A DNA stretch of 64,000 bases from the IMG/VR virus record IMGVR_UViG_3300033156_000439, positions 17,824-81,823 of that record. One strand, written 5' to 3'. Of this stretch, positions 1-7,589 are shown piece by piece. The position numbers were made by a program, and so were the translations under genes. Each line of letters opens with the position of its first letter. Positions within the stretch are counted from its first letter, which is position 1. The notes beneath the pieces were generated by a model. The model saw only the letters and a list, made by a program, of their open reading frames with translations, did not search any database and was not told where the DNA came from. The stretch is from a virus.

Positions 1-90
1 TAAATGCCCAAATCTGACTATCGCAACATTTTGCTCGTCCTCAGGGATTCCTACTACTTCAGCGGGGGATGAAATAATAATTTCATTCAT
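1..90 (-). CDS. Array-family protein, member 1 (partial, runs off left edge)
   Basis: Only the first 30 codons lie in the window; the ATG is at 88-90. The N-terminus (AEVVGIPEDEQNVAIVRFGH) closely matches the start of the next gene (start at 603), which carries AEVVGISKNEENTAIVRFGH. The two starts are 513 bp apart and the first 90 bp are also visibly similar as DNA, so this is a recent tandem duplicate. It belongs to the family described at 1031-1510. No function is known. Confidence 0.75.
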   Translation of the reverse strand, partial: MNEIIISSPAEVVGIPEDEQNVAIVRFGHL

Positions 91-603
91 TACCATATTT
101 CACACATTTCCGGTTCAAGCACCTTTCTAAACATAGTGAGTAATCCAACTCCTATGTTTTTTAAATCTTCCGGTGTTTCATTTGTATGTTTCAGAATTAC
201 TCCATTAAAATTCCAGATTTCCATCGTCTTCCACGATCTCCCGAAACGAGGAATGGTAGAAGCTTTATATAGGGAATGATTATACATCCAATACAGCTTA
301 CTGAAATCCTTCTCTGAGATAGACAACAAAAGACCTGCTCCTTTAGTAGAATAATTTCGAAAAAGATTATAAGTTTCAATTTCCTCTATTTTTCCCATGA
401 TATAGTCGATCTTTTTCTTGAGCTTGACTTCGAAGACAATATAGTAGGTATCGTTTTCGATAAAAGACACTAATTCTATTATTGACTTGATATATTTTTT
501 TTGGAAACTTGAACAAATGCCCGAATCTTACGATTGCAGTATTTTCTTCATTTTTAGAAATCCCCACTACTTCAGCAGGAGTAGCTATCAGAAGCTCCTT
601 CAT
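90..603 (-). pseudogene. Array-family protein, member 2, frame broken at a run of eight A
   Basis: The N-terminal part (ATG at 601-603) and C-terminal part (to 90) lie in different frames. The frames meet at A8 on the coding strand (495-502); taking out one A joins them into 170 residues, the normal family length. The joined region around VRFGHLFKFPKK..YIKSII aligns with intact members, and the C-terminus carries the family tail (ETPEDLKNIGVGLLTMF). The second frame on its own has only a GTG start (470) with no clear ribosome site. It may be a decayed gene, a length-switching gene, or a homopolymer sequencing error; the long intact genes elsewhere argue against a generally poor assembly. Confidence 0.7.
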
Positions 604-606
604 TTC

Positions 607-858
607 CTACGGCTCAATTCGTTCCGGCTCTCCCCATTCTGTTGCTGAAAATCCTTTCTCGCATTTTAATCGTTTCAAAATAACCGTCATCATGTCTAAA
701 AGTTGTGTTTCGCTTAGACAAGTGAATTCTCGTCCAATGGTAAATTGAATACAGTGTCCGTATTTCCGTCCTCCCACGAAGGCTGTTAAGAGTAAGTCTT
801 TACCGCCTCTGAGATCTTTCTCATCAATTGATTCGTATATCCTTATATTCTTGCTCAT
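607..858 (-). CDS. Small protein of unknown function
   Basis: An 83-residue soluble protein with no recognised motif, ending EWGEPERIEP. It lies 3 nt before the start of array member 2, so the two are probably cotranslated, and it is the first gene after the control-like gap 859-1030. It does not carry the array family's C-terminal tail, so it is not simply another copy. Confidence 0.6.
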   Translation of the reverse strand: MSKNIRIYESIDEKDLRGGKDLLLTAFVGGRKYGHCIQFTIGREFTCLSETQLLDMMTVILKRLKCEKGFSATEWGEPERIEP

Positions 859-929
859 CTTTCCCTCTTATCTTAATCTCATTGCCATAGGAGTATTCGA
901 GTGTAAGACCACCTTAAAATCTTGCATGA

Positions 930-1030
930 TTCGCATATATTTCGCTTCTATGCAAATTTTTCTTCGACCTTAATATTTTCTATGTGCTGACTTCAAAATT
1001 TTGTTATATCACATTTATGTTGATCTGACA
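930..1030. promoter_or_regulatory. Intergenic composite element, copy A
   Basis: The gap 859-1030 is one of the few real spaces in the minus-strand operon. It holds a GCATATAT block at 932-940, TATGCAAA at 950-957, and an ATATCACATTTATGTTGATC-like block near its right end. The same blocks in the same plus-strand order occur at 41430-41530. It probably carries a promoter or operator for the gene starting at 858; the assignment is inference from repetition. Confidence 0.4.
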
Positions 1031-1510
1031 TCACATAAGGTAATCATAGTCTGCTGGAGAGAGAAGACTCAATACACCAACGCCTGTTTCGATGAGTTCC
1101 TCTTTCTTTTCGCTATCAGAAACCAAAATTACTCCTACAGTGAGAGGACTAATGCGCATTTCTCCTTTCATTCCTCCTAAATAATAATTGGTAAGACAGG
1201 ACAGATAAACGTGCAATTTGTAATCATAAGAGGCTACGAACTCAATCTCTTTGTTTACATGAACACGTATTTCTTGCAGATTAAGGGAAACTATTTCTTT
1301 CTCCAAATTGAGAAGCAAGAGGATGTTCTCATTCCTTATGCTAAATCTTGAAGGAAAGGACTTAGTTTTTGGAGAGAGACGCAAAGTATAGATTTTAGCT
1401 AAGAACTTCTCTGAGCGAGGAAGAGTAAGTCTATTTAAAATTATCAATTTAGTACTATCTTTCTCGAAGAAGAATTTGAGAGAATCTGAAACGAAAGGTA
1501 TTAGCTTCAT
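1031..1510 (-). CDS. Array-family protein, member 3 (intact reference copy)
   Basis: 159 residues, intact, no signal peptide or membrane segment, so probably cytoplasmic. Family features visible across the array: an N-terminal beta-rich half, here opening MKLIPFVSDSLKFFF; a central segment of alternating hydrophobic residues; and a conserved C-terminal tail of the form G-V-hydrophobic3, a variable acidic loop, then E-x-(I/L)-x-x-x-G-x-(G/A)-(Y/V/M)-L-(S/T). Here the tail reads KEELIETGVGVLSLLSPAD. It is most like members 4, 5 and 14. Its start abuts the stop of member 4, so translation is coupled. I recognise no database family; the role is unknown. Confidence 0.8.
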   Translation of the reverse strand: MKLIPFVSDSLKFFFEKDSTKLIILNRLTLPRSEKFLAKIYTLRLSPKTKSFPSRFSIRNENILLLLNLEKEIVSLNLQEIRVHVNKEIEFVASYDYKLHVYLSCLTNYYLGGMKGEMRISPLTVGVILVSDSEKKEELIETGVGVLSLLSPADYDYLM

Positions 1511-2017
1511 TTACATATACTTTTGAAGAATTTCGTCAGGTGAATAAACGCTCAACATTCCGGTACCAACTTCGATGACCTCTTCTTCATTTTCATCTTC
1601 ATCGTAAAAGACGACCATACCTGTTAGAGGAGGACTAACATGCAATTCCCCATTTCCCGCCTTATATAATTTATTATTATTATTATTATTAGTTATATTT
1701 ATTATATTATTATATATTTTATTATTATACGTACTGTGTAAGACAAACTTCATTCTTTTTTGGGCACATATCTTGAATATAGGAATAGAGACAATTGTGT
1801 AGTCTTTATTAAGAATCAACATGATCTTCTTATCTTCAATACAAAACGTTAAAGGGAGAGAGACATTGTTGATAGTCAACTTTCTTCTATAATAATAAAC
1901 TTTTCCTAAAAATCTAAAAGAATAGGAAAGATAAGTTTTGTCGATAATCTCCAGTGAAGGACTCTCTCTTGCAAAGAAGAACCTGAGTGATCTCGAAAAG
2001 AATGGTATTAATCTCAT
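1511..2017 (-). CDS. Array-family protein, member 4
   Basis: 168 residues. Opens MRLIPFFSRSLRFFFARES, nearly the same as members 3 and 14, and ends EEVIEVGTGMLSVYSPDE. It carries a low-complexity insert ITNNNNNNK encoded by a trinucleotide microsatellite that is absent from the other copies and sits between the two halves of the family fold. It abuts members 3 and 5 without spacing. Confidence 0.8.
   Translation of the reverse strand: MRLIPFFSRSLRFFFARESPSLEIIDKTYLSYSFRFLGKVYYYRRKLTINNVSLPLTFCIEDKKIMLILNKDYTIVSIPIFKICAQKRMKFVLHSTYNNKIYNNIINITNNNNNNKLYKAGNGELHVSPPLTGMVVFYDEDENEEEVIEVGTGMLSVYSPDEILQKYM
1671..1691. repeat. (TTA)7 microsatellite inside array member 4
   Basis: Seven perfect TTA units on the plus strand, read as part of a poly-Asn stretch on the minus strand, followed by more imperfect AT-rich triplets to about 1732. 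Length change by whole units would keep the frame and alter only the loop. Confidence 0.85.
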
Positions 2018-2494
2018 TTATTTGTTCTCCATTACAAACTCGTATGCCTTTCGTCTTATCTCTCCTTTTGATAGTAAACAAAGATAAGCTACTCCTATCT
2101 CCTTCAGTTCTCCAGAGTTAAGCCCCTCCTCTGAAATAATGAAGACTCCCGTGATATCCAAGGCTATTGCAGCACGATAGATAGGAAAATCAAAGAGTTC
2201 TTTAAAATCTGCAAGCTTCTTTCCATACGTTTCCAAAGTCATATATAAGTAATCACGTCTGGAAGTCGAGTATTTCAATAAATCTAAATGACAAACTCTG
2301 AATAAGCACAATTTCTTTCTGAATCGAATTAGAAAGTATATATTTTTATGTTTATCTGAAATTATGCACTTTGCTTTTCTTACAAGAATCGAAGGATATT
2401 CTGGAAGAAGCGGATTGGTCTCAATCCAGAACGTAATACTTTCGTTTTCTACTTCTATCTTTACTGTGTCCGAAAAGAAGGGTATTAGTTCCAT
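2018..2494 (-). CDS. Array-family protein, member 5
   Basis: 158 residues, opening MELIPFFSDTVKIEVEN as in members 3, 4 and 14, with the family tail NSGELKEIGVAYLCLLSKGE. After the tail it has a short extra helix-like extension (RRKAYEFVMENK). Its stop abuts the start of member 4. Confidence 0.8.
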   Translation of the reverse strand: MELIPFFSDTVKIEVENESITFWIETNPLLPEYPSILVRKAKCIISDKHKNIYFLIRFRKKLCLFRVCHLDLLKYSTSRRDYLYMTLETYGKKLADFKELFDFPIYRAAIALDITGVFIISEEGLNSGELKEIGVAYLCLLSKGEIRRKAYEFVMENK

Positions 2495-2506
2495 CTTTCT
2501 CCAGAT

Positions 2507-3025
2507 CTATTCATCTTTTCCTGAAAGAGTCAAGTATGAAACTGCTAATTCATACACTTCTCTTTCATTCTTTATCTCACTACTCGAATAGACCAATATC
2601 AATCCTTTTAGAGGATAAGTTTGTGTGAAGTCATAGAGGTACGGATATTTCCAATTTTCAAACGGGGAAAGGGTTAGTATTAAATAACGAGTGATATCAA
2701 CGTAGCTTGGAGGAAAATTGTTATGCGCAGAAGTCGAATTAGGATTGACAACATAATAAACGTTCTCTGGAAATCCTTTTAGTGATGATGAATATTCTGC
2801 ATTTACAACACTTCTAAATTCAAAGCTATGGAGATGAAATGGCACATATCTTCCTTTCAAAATGAAGATACACGCAGCTCGTTTGTCTTTATCGATTAAA
2901 CTAATTGGCAGTTCAGGATCGGACTGATCCAATTCAAACTTAAATTGAAGACGCTGGGATGAAAAATCGAGGGATATATCGGTAGTATTCTCTTTCAATA
3001 CGCCATTAATTTTATAGGCTTCCAT
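2507..3025 (-). CDS. Array-family protein, member 6 (divergent)
   Basis: 172 residues. The N-terminal half has diverged (MEAYKINGVLKENTTDIS) but the C-terminus retains the family tail: PLKGLILVYSSS followed by EVYELAVSYLTLSGKDE. The central ITRYLILTLSPFENW matches the hydrophobic strand region of other members. It lies 12 nt upstream of member 5. Confidence 0.75.
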   Translation of the reverse strand: MEAYKINGVLKENTTDISLDFSSQRLQFKFELDQSDPELPISLIDKDKRAACIFILKGRYVPFHLHSFEFRSVVNAEYSSSLKGFPENVYYVVNPNSTSAHNNFPPSYVDITRYLILTLSPFENWKYPYLYDFTQTYPLKGLILVYSSSEIKNEREVYELAVSYLTLSGKDE

Positions 3026-3029
3026 TGTA

Positions 3030-3482
3030 TTACCTCACAATGGTTAAATAGGCTATTCCTAAGTTGATCAGATCCTCTTCAATCTCTTCTTCACAACTCA
3101 AGACTATTCCTTCGAATCCCCATAGCGAGAAAAGTCCTTTGATTTCAAGATCTTTATAGTTTAGAGGGGATCTGATCACTAATTCTTCTATCAATCTACT
3201 ATACTCTTCAAATTGTTTCTTTTGGAGTGGTGAAAATTCGATCCAGATGCTATACGGAAAGTGTGCAATTCCATTATGTTTGAAGCGTATAGAAGTTATT
3301 TTTCCTATTAATACTTTTTCGTTTGATAATGTAAATATTAGATAAGAGGGGACGGGTTGAGAAAGCATGTCTCTTAATTGTCTAAGGAAAGCTCTTGACA
3401 CACTCCAATTTATCGAGAACGTTTGTTTTGAATCATCCTTTCTCACTAAGACTCTAAATTCTGAAATTCGTAGAATATTCAT
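3030..3482 (-). CDS. Array-family protein, member 7
   Basis: 150 residues. The central YLIFTLSNEKVLIGKITSI corresponds to YLVFKLKKKIYIGKI of member 13, and the tail is FEGIVLSCEEEIEEDLINLG followed by IAYLTIVR. Its ATG overlaps the stop of member 8 by 4 nt (ATGA), which points to translational coupling. Confidence 0.8.
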   Translation of the reverse strand: MNILRISEFRVLVRKDDSKQTFSINWSVSRAFLRQLRDMLSQPVPSYLIFTLSNEKVLIGKITSIRFKHNGIAHFPYSIWIEFSPLQKKQFEEYSRLIEELVIRSPLNYKDLEIKGLFSLWGFEGIVLSCEEEIEEDLINLGIAYLTIVR

Positions 3483-3985
3483 ATTAAGACTCCTCCATCA
3501 AGAAATAGATAAGCTGATCCGATTTCTTTTATCTCGTTAGGATTTGCTTTTCTGTGAGACTTTAAAACCAATCCACATACGTGCCAAAACTGTTGCTTAT
3601 TAAGAATGTTCTCCATTTCCGTATAGTCTATGACGTCTAACATAGAACACTTTAGGTTTATTAAGTAATACTCTTTTGATGATACTCTTGTCCATACATC
3701 TTCAAGACGGCACAAATAGAAACTGTGTGTAGAAGGTACCGCGAAGGGATGTATTAAAGAAAATAGAAAATAATGAGGGTATTTCTTGTTATTGAGATCA
3801 CTACTTATATCTAAGAGAGTTTCAAATTCACTCTTAGAGAGAATTGGTACATCAAAAGAAATTTCTTGTTCCCAAAACTTTCCTGTTTCTACTAAAGCAC
3901 TCCAGCCTTTCTTTGTTCGAAACTCGAAGATTACTTCTATTTTCCCTTTTTCTTTCTCTTTTTCTTTCTTAAAAATGTTAAACAT
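3479..3985 (-). CDS. Array-family protein, member 8
   Basis: 168 residues. The N-terminus is lysine/glutamate-rich (MFNIFKKEKEKEKGKIEV). The central PHYFLFSLIHPF and the tail VCGLVLKSHRKANPNEIKEI then GSAYLFLDGG follow the family pattern. It overlaps member 7 by 4 nt and lies 12 nt after the AbiEi-like gene. Confidence 0.8.
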   Translation of the reverse strand: MFNIFKKEKEKEKGKIEVIFEFRTKKGWSALVETGKFWEQEISFDVPILSKSEFETLLDISSDLNNKKYPHYFLFSLIHPFAVPSTHSFYLCRLEDVWTRVSSKEYYLINLKCSMLDVIDYTEMENILNKQQFWHVCGLVLKSHRKANPNEIKEIGSAYLFLDGGVLI

Positions 3986-3997
3986 ACTAATTGAGAG

Positions 3998-4609
3998 TTA
4001 TTCAAAATTTTCTTTGAGTCTTTTAAGCACAATTTGTTTTCCTAATCTTCGAGCATACACATAGAGTTCTGAAGTCTTTACTTTCTCATCTTGCAATCCC
4101 TCTTTTATACACTCTAAGCCTCCGCAATACTGGGGTTTATCGAGGCAATCAATTAAAGTCTTTTCTCGATTAGTAATCCATATTCTCGTTTCGTTTATGA
4201 AGCCACTCTGTAAGCCAAACATTTCATTTGCATGAACAATCCAAAAATCTAATCCGAGTATCTTGAGCCTCCTACTTCTCTCCGTAGTTTGAATGAATAC
4301 TGTATTCGGGATTTGACTGGTTAGACCCAAATAGCTCAGAGCGCTCCAATAAGCTATCGCATAAGGCTGAACAATCGAAGACGCTAAAATGTATTCATGT
4401 TCAGTATACTTCCCTTTCTCTGCACCCAAAGGAATTATCATGTACTTACCTCTATAAATTCGTTCTATCCATCCTGCTTTCTCAAGCTCTTGAAGGAACC
4501 TCACTATTTTCTTTCTGTTTCTCGACTCATCAAGTTCGACTGCATCTTCAATCGAAAAGACGCTTTTGTTACTTCTGACTAATTCATCTAATAATTTAAT
4601 TCTTTTCAT
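3998..4609 (-). CDS. AbiEi-family antitoxin-like transcriptional regulator
   Basis: 203 residues, the usual length for a compact AbiEi protein. Residues 1-60 form a winged helix-turn-helix (SIEDAVELDESRNRKKIVRF, then LEKAGWIERIYRGKYMIIP). The middle holds the family's AIAYWSALSYLGLTSQIPN, and REKTLIDCLDKPQYCGG is the diagnostic AbiEi block. In type IV AbiE systems AbiEi represses its own operon and counters the nucleotidyltransferase toxin AbiEii. No AbiEii gene is adjacent: the gene sits inside the paralogue array, overlapping member 9, so a stand-alone regulator of this operon or of host AbiE toxins is more likely. The family call is strong; the role is inferred. Confidence 0.85.
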   Translation of the reverse strand: MKRIKLLDELVRSNKSVFSIEDAVELDESRNRKKIVRFLQELEKAGWIERIYRGKYMIIPLGAEKGKYTEHEYILASSIVQPYAIAYWSALSYLGLTSQIPNTVFIQTTERSRRLKILGLDFWIVHANEMFGLQSGFINETRIWITNREKTLIDCLDKPQYCGGLECIKEGLQDEKVKTSELYVYARRLGKQIVLKRLKENFE

Positions 4610-5014
4610 TTAAAACTAAATAGGTGTATCCTAAACATTTAGCGTCTTCGGGGTCAGTCCCTTGGAGAATAATTCCGTGTACTGTTTCCCATAGTATTCC
4701 TTCCCATAGACCAAGGAGTTTTTTACTGCCTCGTATTCGTTTTGATTTAAAATAGTTCCTTCCAAGTCTGCTATGAGTAATGTTTTCTTCCTTCTTACTA
4801 CGCGAATATCATCCAATTGACAAATAAATAAGTTAATATCTTCTCTTTTTATGTTAAATACGAGATAGTAAATAAATTTTTTAAGTTTTCTTTTTATCTT
4901 CAAGAGTAAATCTCTTTCTGCTTGGCTTATTACGATAGTTATTGCCACTCCCAGAATTTTATTTCTGTTTAAGCCTATTTCTCCATCAAATCTTTCGAAC
5001 TCAAATTCGATCAT
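4596..5014 (-). CDS. Array-family protein, member 9, two frames joined by a -1 shift at A_AAA_AAC
   Basis: The frame starting at 5014 ends after 127 residues (TAG at 4631-4633) without the family tail. The -1 frame carries the tail in full: GIILQGTDPEDAKCLGYTYL then VLNEKN, stopping at 4596. The frames meet at 4718-4724, where the coding strand reads A_AAA_AAC in exactly the phase of a classical -1 slippery heptamer. Slippage would give a 139-residue protein and, without it, a 127-residue variant. The alternative is loss of one A from the run. The tail end overlaps the AbiEi-like start by 14 nt, and the gene start overlaps member 10 by 4 nt. Confidence 0.7.
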
Positions 5015-5604
5015 ATCCTGTCATCCTCATTTAAGAGTAAATAAGCATACCCCAAATTTTTAATGTCTTCACGACTCTCTTCCTCCGTCTTAAGTAGTAA
5101 TCCTTTCATGTCCCACGCTTCAACTCTCCATTCTCTTCTGTGATTCCGAGAAGTTTCGGCTATACCAAACGCTGACTGTGACATCGTAGTAGTCATCTCT
5201 TCCATGTAATTGCAACCTGAAAAGTAAATCGAACGCATTGATTTAGTCAGGTCCTCATGTTCTTTTTCTTCCATCTCAAGTGTTAACTCGATGATTGCTA
5301 ATGGATCCAACACGGAGTATCTCGGTTGGGATAATATATTCCCCTTTAATAATTTTCCGACGAAACAATTTTCTTTAAAAAGAAACACTAAATAGTAATT
5401 ATCGATGCCAAACGTAGTTTCATTTATAACTTCCCTTGTATTGTGTAGAAATTTACTGTTGTACTTGTGAATAAAAAATGATATATTAAGATAACTCGTA
5501 TCCTCTTTTATGTATGATTTTAGTAACGCTCTCCATGAGGATATGAATAAAGAGTTCATTTTACAAGCCTTTCCCCAGCAATGTGTATCAATTGCCTCAT
5601 TCAT
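5011..5604 (-). CDS. Array-family protein, member 10 (longest copy)
   Basis: 197 residues. The central YYLVFLFKENCFVGKLLKG matches the strand segment of the other copies. An extra acidic stretch (MEEKEHEDLTKSM) precedes the C-terminal half, and the tail is MKGLLLKTEEESREDIKNLG then YAYLLLNEDD. It has 4-nt ATGA overlaps on both sides (members 9 and 11). Confidence 0.8.
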   Translation of the reverse strand: MNEAIDTHCWGKACKMNSLFISSWRALLKSYIKEDTSYLNISFFIHKYNSKFLHNTREVINETTFGIDNYYLVFLFKENCFVGKLLKGNILSQPRYSVLDPLAIIELTLEMEEKEHEDLTKSMRSIYFSGCNYMEEMTTTMSQSAFGIAETSRNHRREWRVEAWDMKGLLLKTEEESREDIKNLGYAYLLLNEDDRI

Positions 5605-6143
5605 TTCAGATAAGTAATATAACCCACCATGAGTCTCTTAATGTCTTCTAACGTTTCATTCTCCTTTTTCTTGATGACTATGCCCATGAATGAGAACATG
5701 TTTGATCGCATCCATCCTTTCTGAATTCTTCGTGTGATTGAATCCCACCACTTTCCTATTCCAGTAACTTCAGAGGAAAAGAAATACGAAGAGGCAGTAA
5801 ATTTAAACATTGCAAGTAACCTCATAAATTTGTCTCGGTCACAAGACGCGAGGAACAATCTTATGATAGCATCGTCCTCGTCAGGATATACTTTACACAT
5901 TTGGAGAGAAGAACTTAGTATTCGAAAGAGCAAGATATGATTTTTAAATCCGTCTGAGATTTCAAGACATAAATACGCATCTGCTGAAGATTTACTGAGA
6001 TCTTTAATTTTTTGTATTATTTCTGGATCAAAAGTCGGAAATGTTAATTCAACATAATTCGGAATACGCTTATCAACGAGGAATACTGCCGTGGCTGTCT
6101 TTATGAGAATTATATCATTATTTATTGGCTCAATCGTTTTCAT
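5601..6143 (-). CDS. Array-family protein, member 11
   Basis: 180 residues, closely related to member 12. Both carry TAVFLVD/SVALFLV near the N-terminus, GKWWDSITRRIQKGWMRSNM against GKWWELISYKIKKGWVRSSI in the C-terminal half, and a near-identical tail (ETLEDIKRLMVGYITYLK here). This pair is a recent duplication. Its start overlaps member 12 by 4 nt. Confidence 0.85.
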   Translation of the reverse strand: MKTIEPINNDIILIKTATAVFLVDKRIPNYVELTFPTFDPEIIQKIKDLSKSSADAYLCLEISDGFKNHILLFRILSSSLQMCKVYPDEDDAIIRLFLASCDRDKFMRLLAMFKFTASSYFFSSEVTGIGKWWDSITRRIQKGWMRSNMFSFMGIVIKKKENETLEDIKRLMVGYITYLK

Positions 6144-6673
6144 AAGCAGGTAAGATATCCCAATCCTAACCTTCTTAAGTCCTCTAAAGTTTCACTTTGT
6201 TTTTTTCTAATGACTACTGCTTTAAAAGGAAAGATGCTTGATCTTACCCATCCTTTTTTAATCTTATACGATATTAATTCCCACCATTTGCCAGTGGTAG
6301 TCACTGGTGAAAATAAAGGACTTGAGATAGAAAAGGGGAAACTTTTAATCAATTTGGTGAAATCGTCATCATCAAGCGGACTAAGATAAAATCTGACTAT
6401 GGAATCGTCTGTATTGGAATTTATTTCTAAGGGTTGTAGAGTAAAATCTTCTATTTTAAAGAGAAAGTTTAATTCTTTACCTCTCGGATTCTGAAATGCA
6501 GAACTCAAATACAAATCTGAGAAGTTTGAGACATTAAGTAAATTTCGTAATTGGTAAATAGCATTTGGATCATCGCACGGAAAACTCAGATCTATATAGT
6601 CCCTAAAGTGTTCATTGACAAGGAAGAGTGCAACAGAGTTACTCATCTGAATTACGTCCATTTCCTTCGACAC
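6140..6673 (-). CDS. Array-family protein, member 12
   Basis: 177 residues, the close sister of member 11. It ends ETLEDLRRLGLGYLTCL, the clearest form of the family tail. The opening MSKEMDVIQMSNSVALFLVN aligns with IILIKTATAVFLVD of member 11. It lies 8 nt after the stop of member 13. Confidence 0.85.
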   Translation of the reverse strand: MSKEMDVIQMSNSVALFLVNEHFRDYIDLSFPCDDPNAIYQLRNLLNVSNFSDLYLSSAFQNPRGKELNFLFKIEDFTLQPLEINSNTDDSIVRFYLSPLDDDDFTKLIKSFPFSISSPLFSPVTTTGKWWELISYKIKKGWVRSSIFPFKAVVIRKKQSETLEDLRRLGLGYLTCL

Positions 6674-6681
6674 AGTTATGT

Positions 6682-7119
6682 TTACAATAAAGTGAGGTAT
6701 GCCGTCCCTATGTTTTTGATCTCGTTAGTCTTTTCTCCTTTAATTTCAAATGCTACTCCTTTGAATTCACTTGTGGCAAATGTCCACTCCTTACTGTCGA
6801 AGGGGTTATGGTGACACGATAAAGATTTTACCTCTTCACTGCTAAGAGTTATTTTGAATGATAAACTCAATGGTGGAGTAATAAAGCGAGAATAAAACGG
6901 ATCATATTGAAAATCGGTCTCCACTCCGTTGCGAATCTTCCCAATGTATATTTTCTTCTTCAACTTAAAAACCAGATATTTATTTTGAGATTCTTTTTTC
7001 ATGTACTCTTTGAGTTCCTCAAAGTATTTGCTTCATCCCCAAAAATATATCGTGATCAAACCCTCCCGTTTAATTCGATTGATCCTCAGATGTGCTTTAT
7101 ATCCAGATACACGGATCAT
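6682..7119 (-). pseudogene. Array-family protein, member 13, interrupted by an in-frame TGA
   Basis: The best start is the ATG at 7117-7119, preceded by a strong ribosome site (AGGGAGAG). The frame reads 28 codons (ending ITIYFWG), meets TGA at 7033-7035, and continues in the same frame (SKYFEELKEYMKKESQNKYL) through the normal family middle (YLVFKLKKKIYIGKI) to the tail NEIKNIGTAYLTLL. Translation could restart at the ATG at 7000-7002 and give 106 residues. Either a nonsense mutation or read-through would explain it; nothing nearby suggests selenocysteine insertion. Confidence 0.65.
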
Positions 7120-7134
7120 TATTCTTCTCTCCCT

Positions 7135-7589
7135 CTACGTTATAGAACTCTCGATATCCTCAGGTGAAAGGACTGCCAATATTCCCCTGCTCACCTCAAT
7201 CGCTTCTGCCTCTTCGTTTTCACTGTAAAATGTTAATGTGCCAGTAATCACATCAGAAATTCTAATTTCTCCGTCGAACGAGAATCCACACCGGTCTAAG
7301 AGGGATTGTTGACGACTTCTTGCTATGAACATTCTCCATAGACGCCATCGTATACAATCTATTGGGAGAGCAATTATCTTGCGTTTCGTTTTCAGTATAG
7401 CCAAAGCGGGTTCAGGATTGAATTGAAAATGGAGTGGTAGTTTTTGCTTTTCTCTTCGTTTAATAATTCGTAAATTTGAGATAGAAATTTTTCGGTTATT
7501 AAACGATGATAGTCTACAAGATAGAGTTTATCATCATCTTTGAATCTTAACTCCAAATATTCGGTGATAAAAGGGACTATCTTTATCAT
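7135..7589 (-). pseudogene. Array-family protein, member 14, frame broken at an A-run
   Basis: The N-terminal frame (7589 to 7392, opening MIKIVPFITEYLELRF) matches members 3-5. The rest of the protein lies in the -1 frame: LPLHFQFNPEPALAILKTKR through to the tail EAIEVSRGILAVLSPED, ending at 7135. The frames meet at C_AAA_AAC (7440-7446); one extra A, or a -1 slip, gives 151 residues. The heptamer is not canonical in its first position, so mutation or run-length switching is more likely than programmed slipping. It overlaps the VWA gene by 4 nt, tying the array to that operon. Confidence 0.7.

Noticed and set aside
376-603. A separate small HypC-like protein (opening with PAEVVGI and VRFGH)
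   Set aside because: The resemblance to HypC is short and lacks the essential cysteine; the segment aligns with N-termini of the array family once the A8 frame break is allowed.
2364-2591. Plus-strand frames within the array and other minus-strand genes (for example 2364-2591 and 3786-4064)
   Set aside because: They are shadows of the better supported minus-strand genes, with no ribosome sites and unnatural composition.
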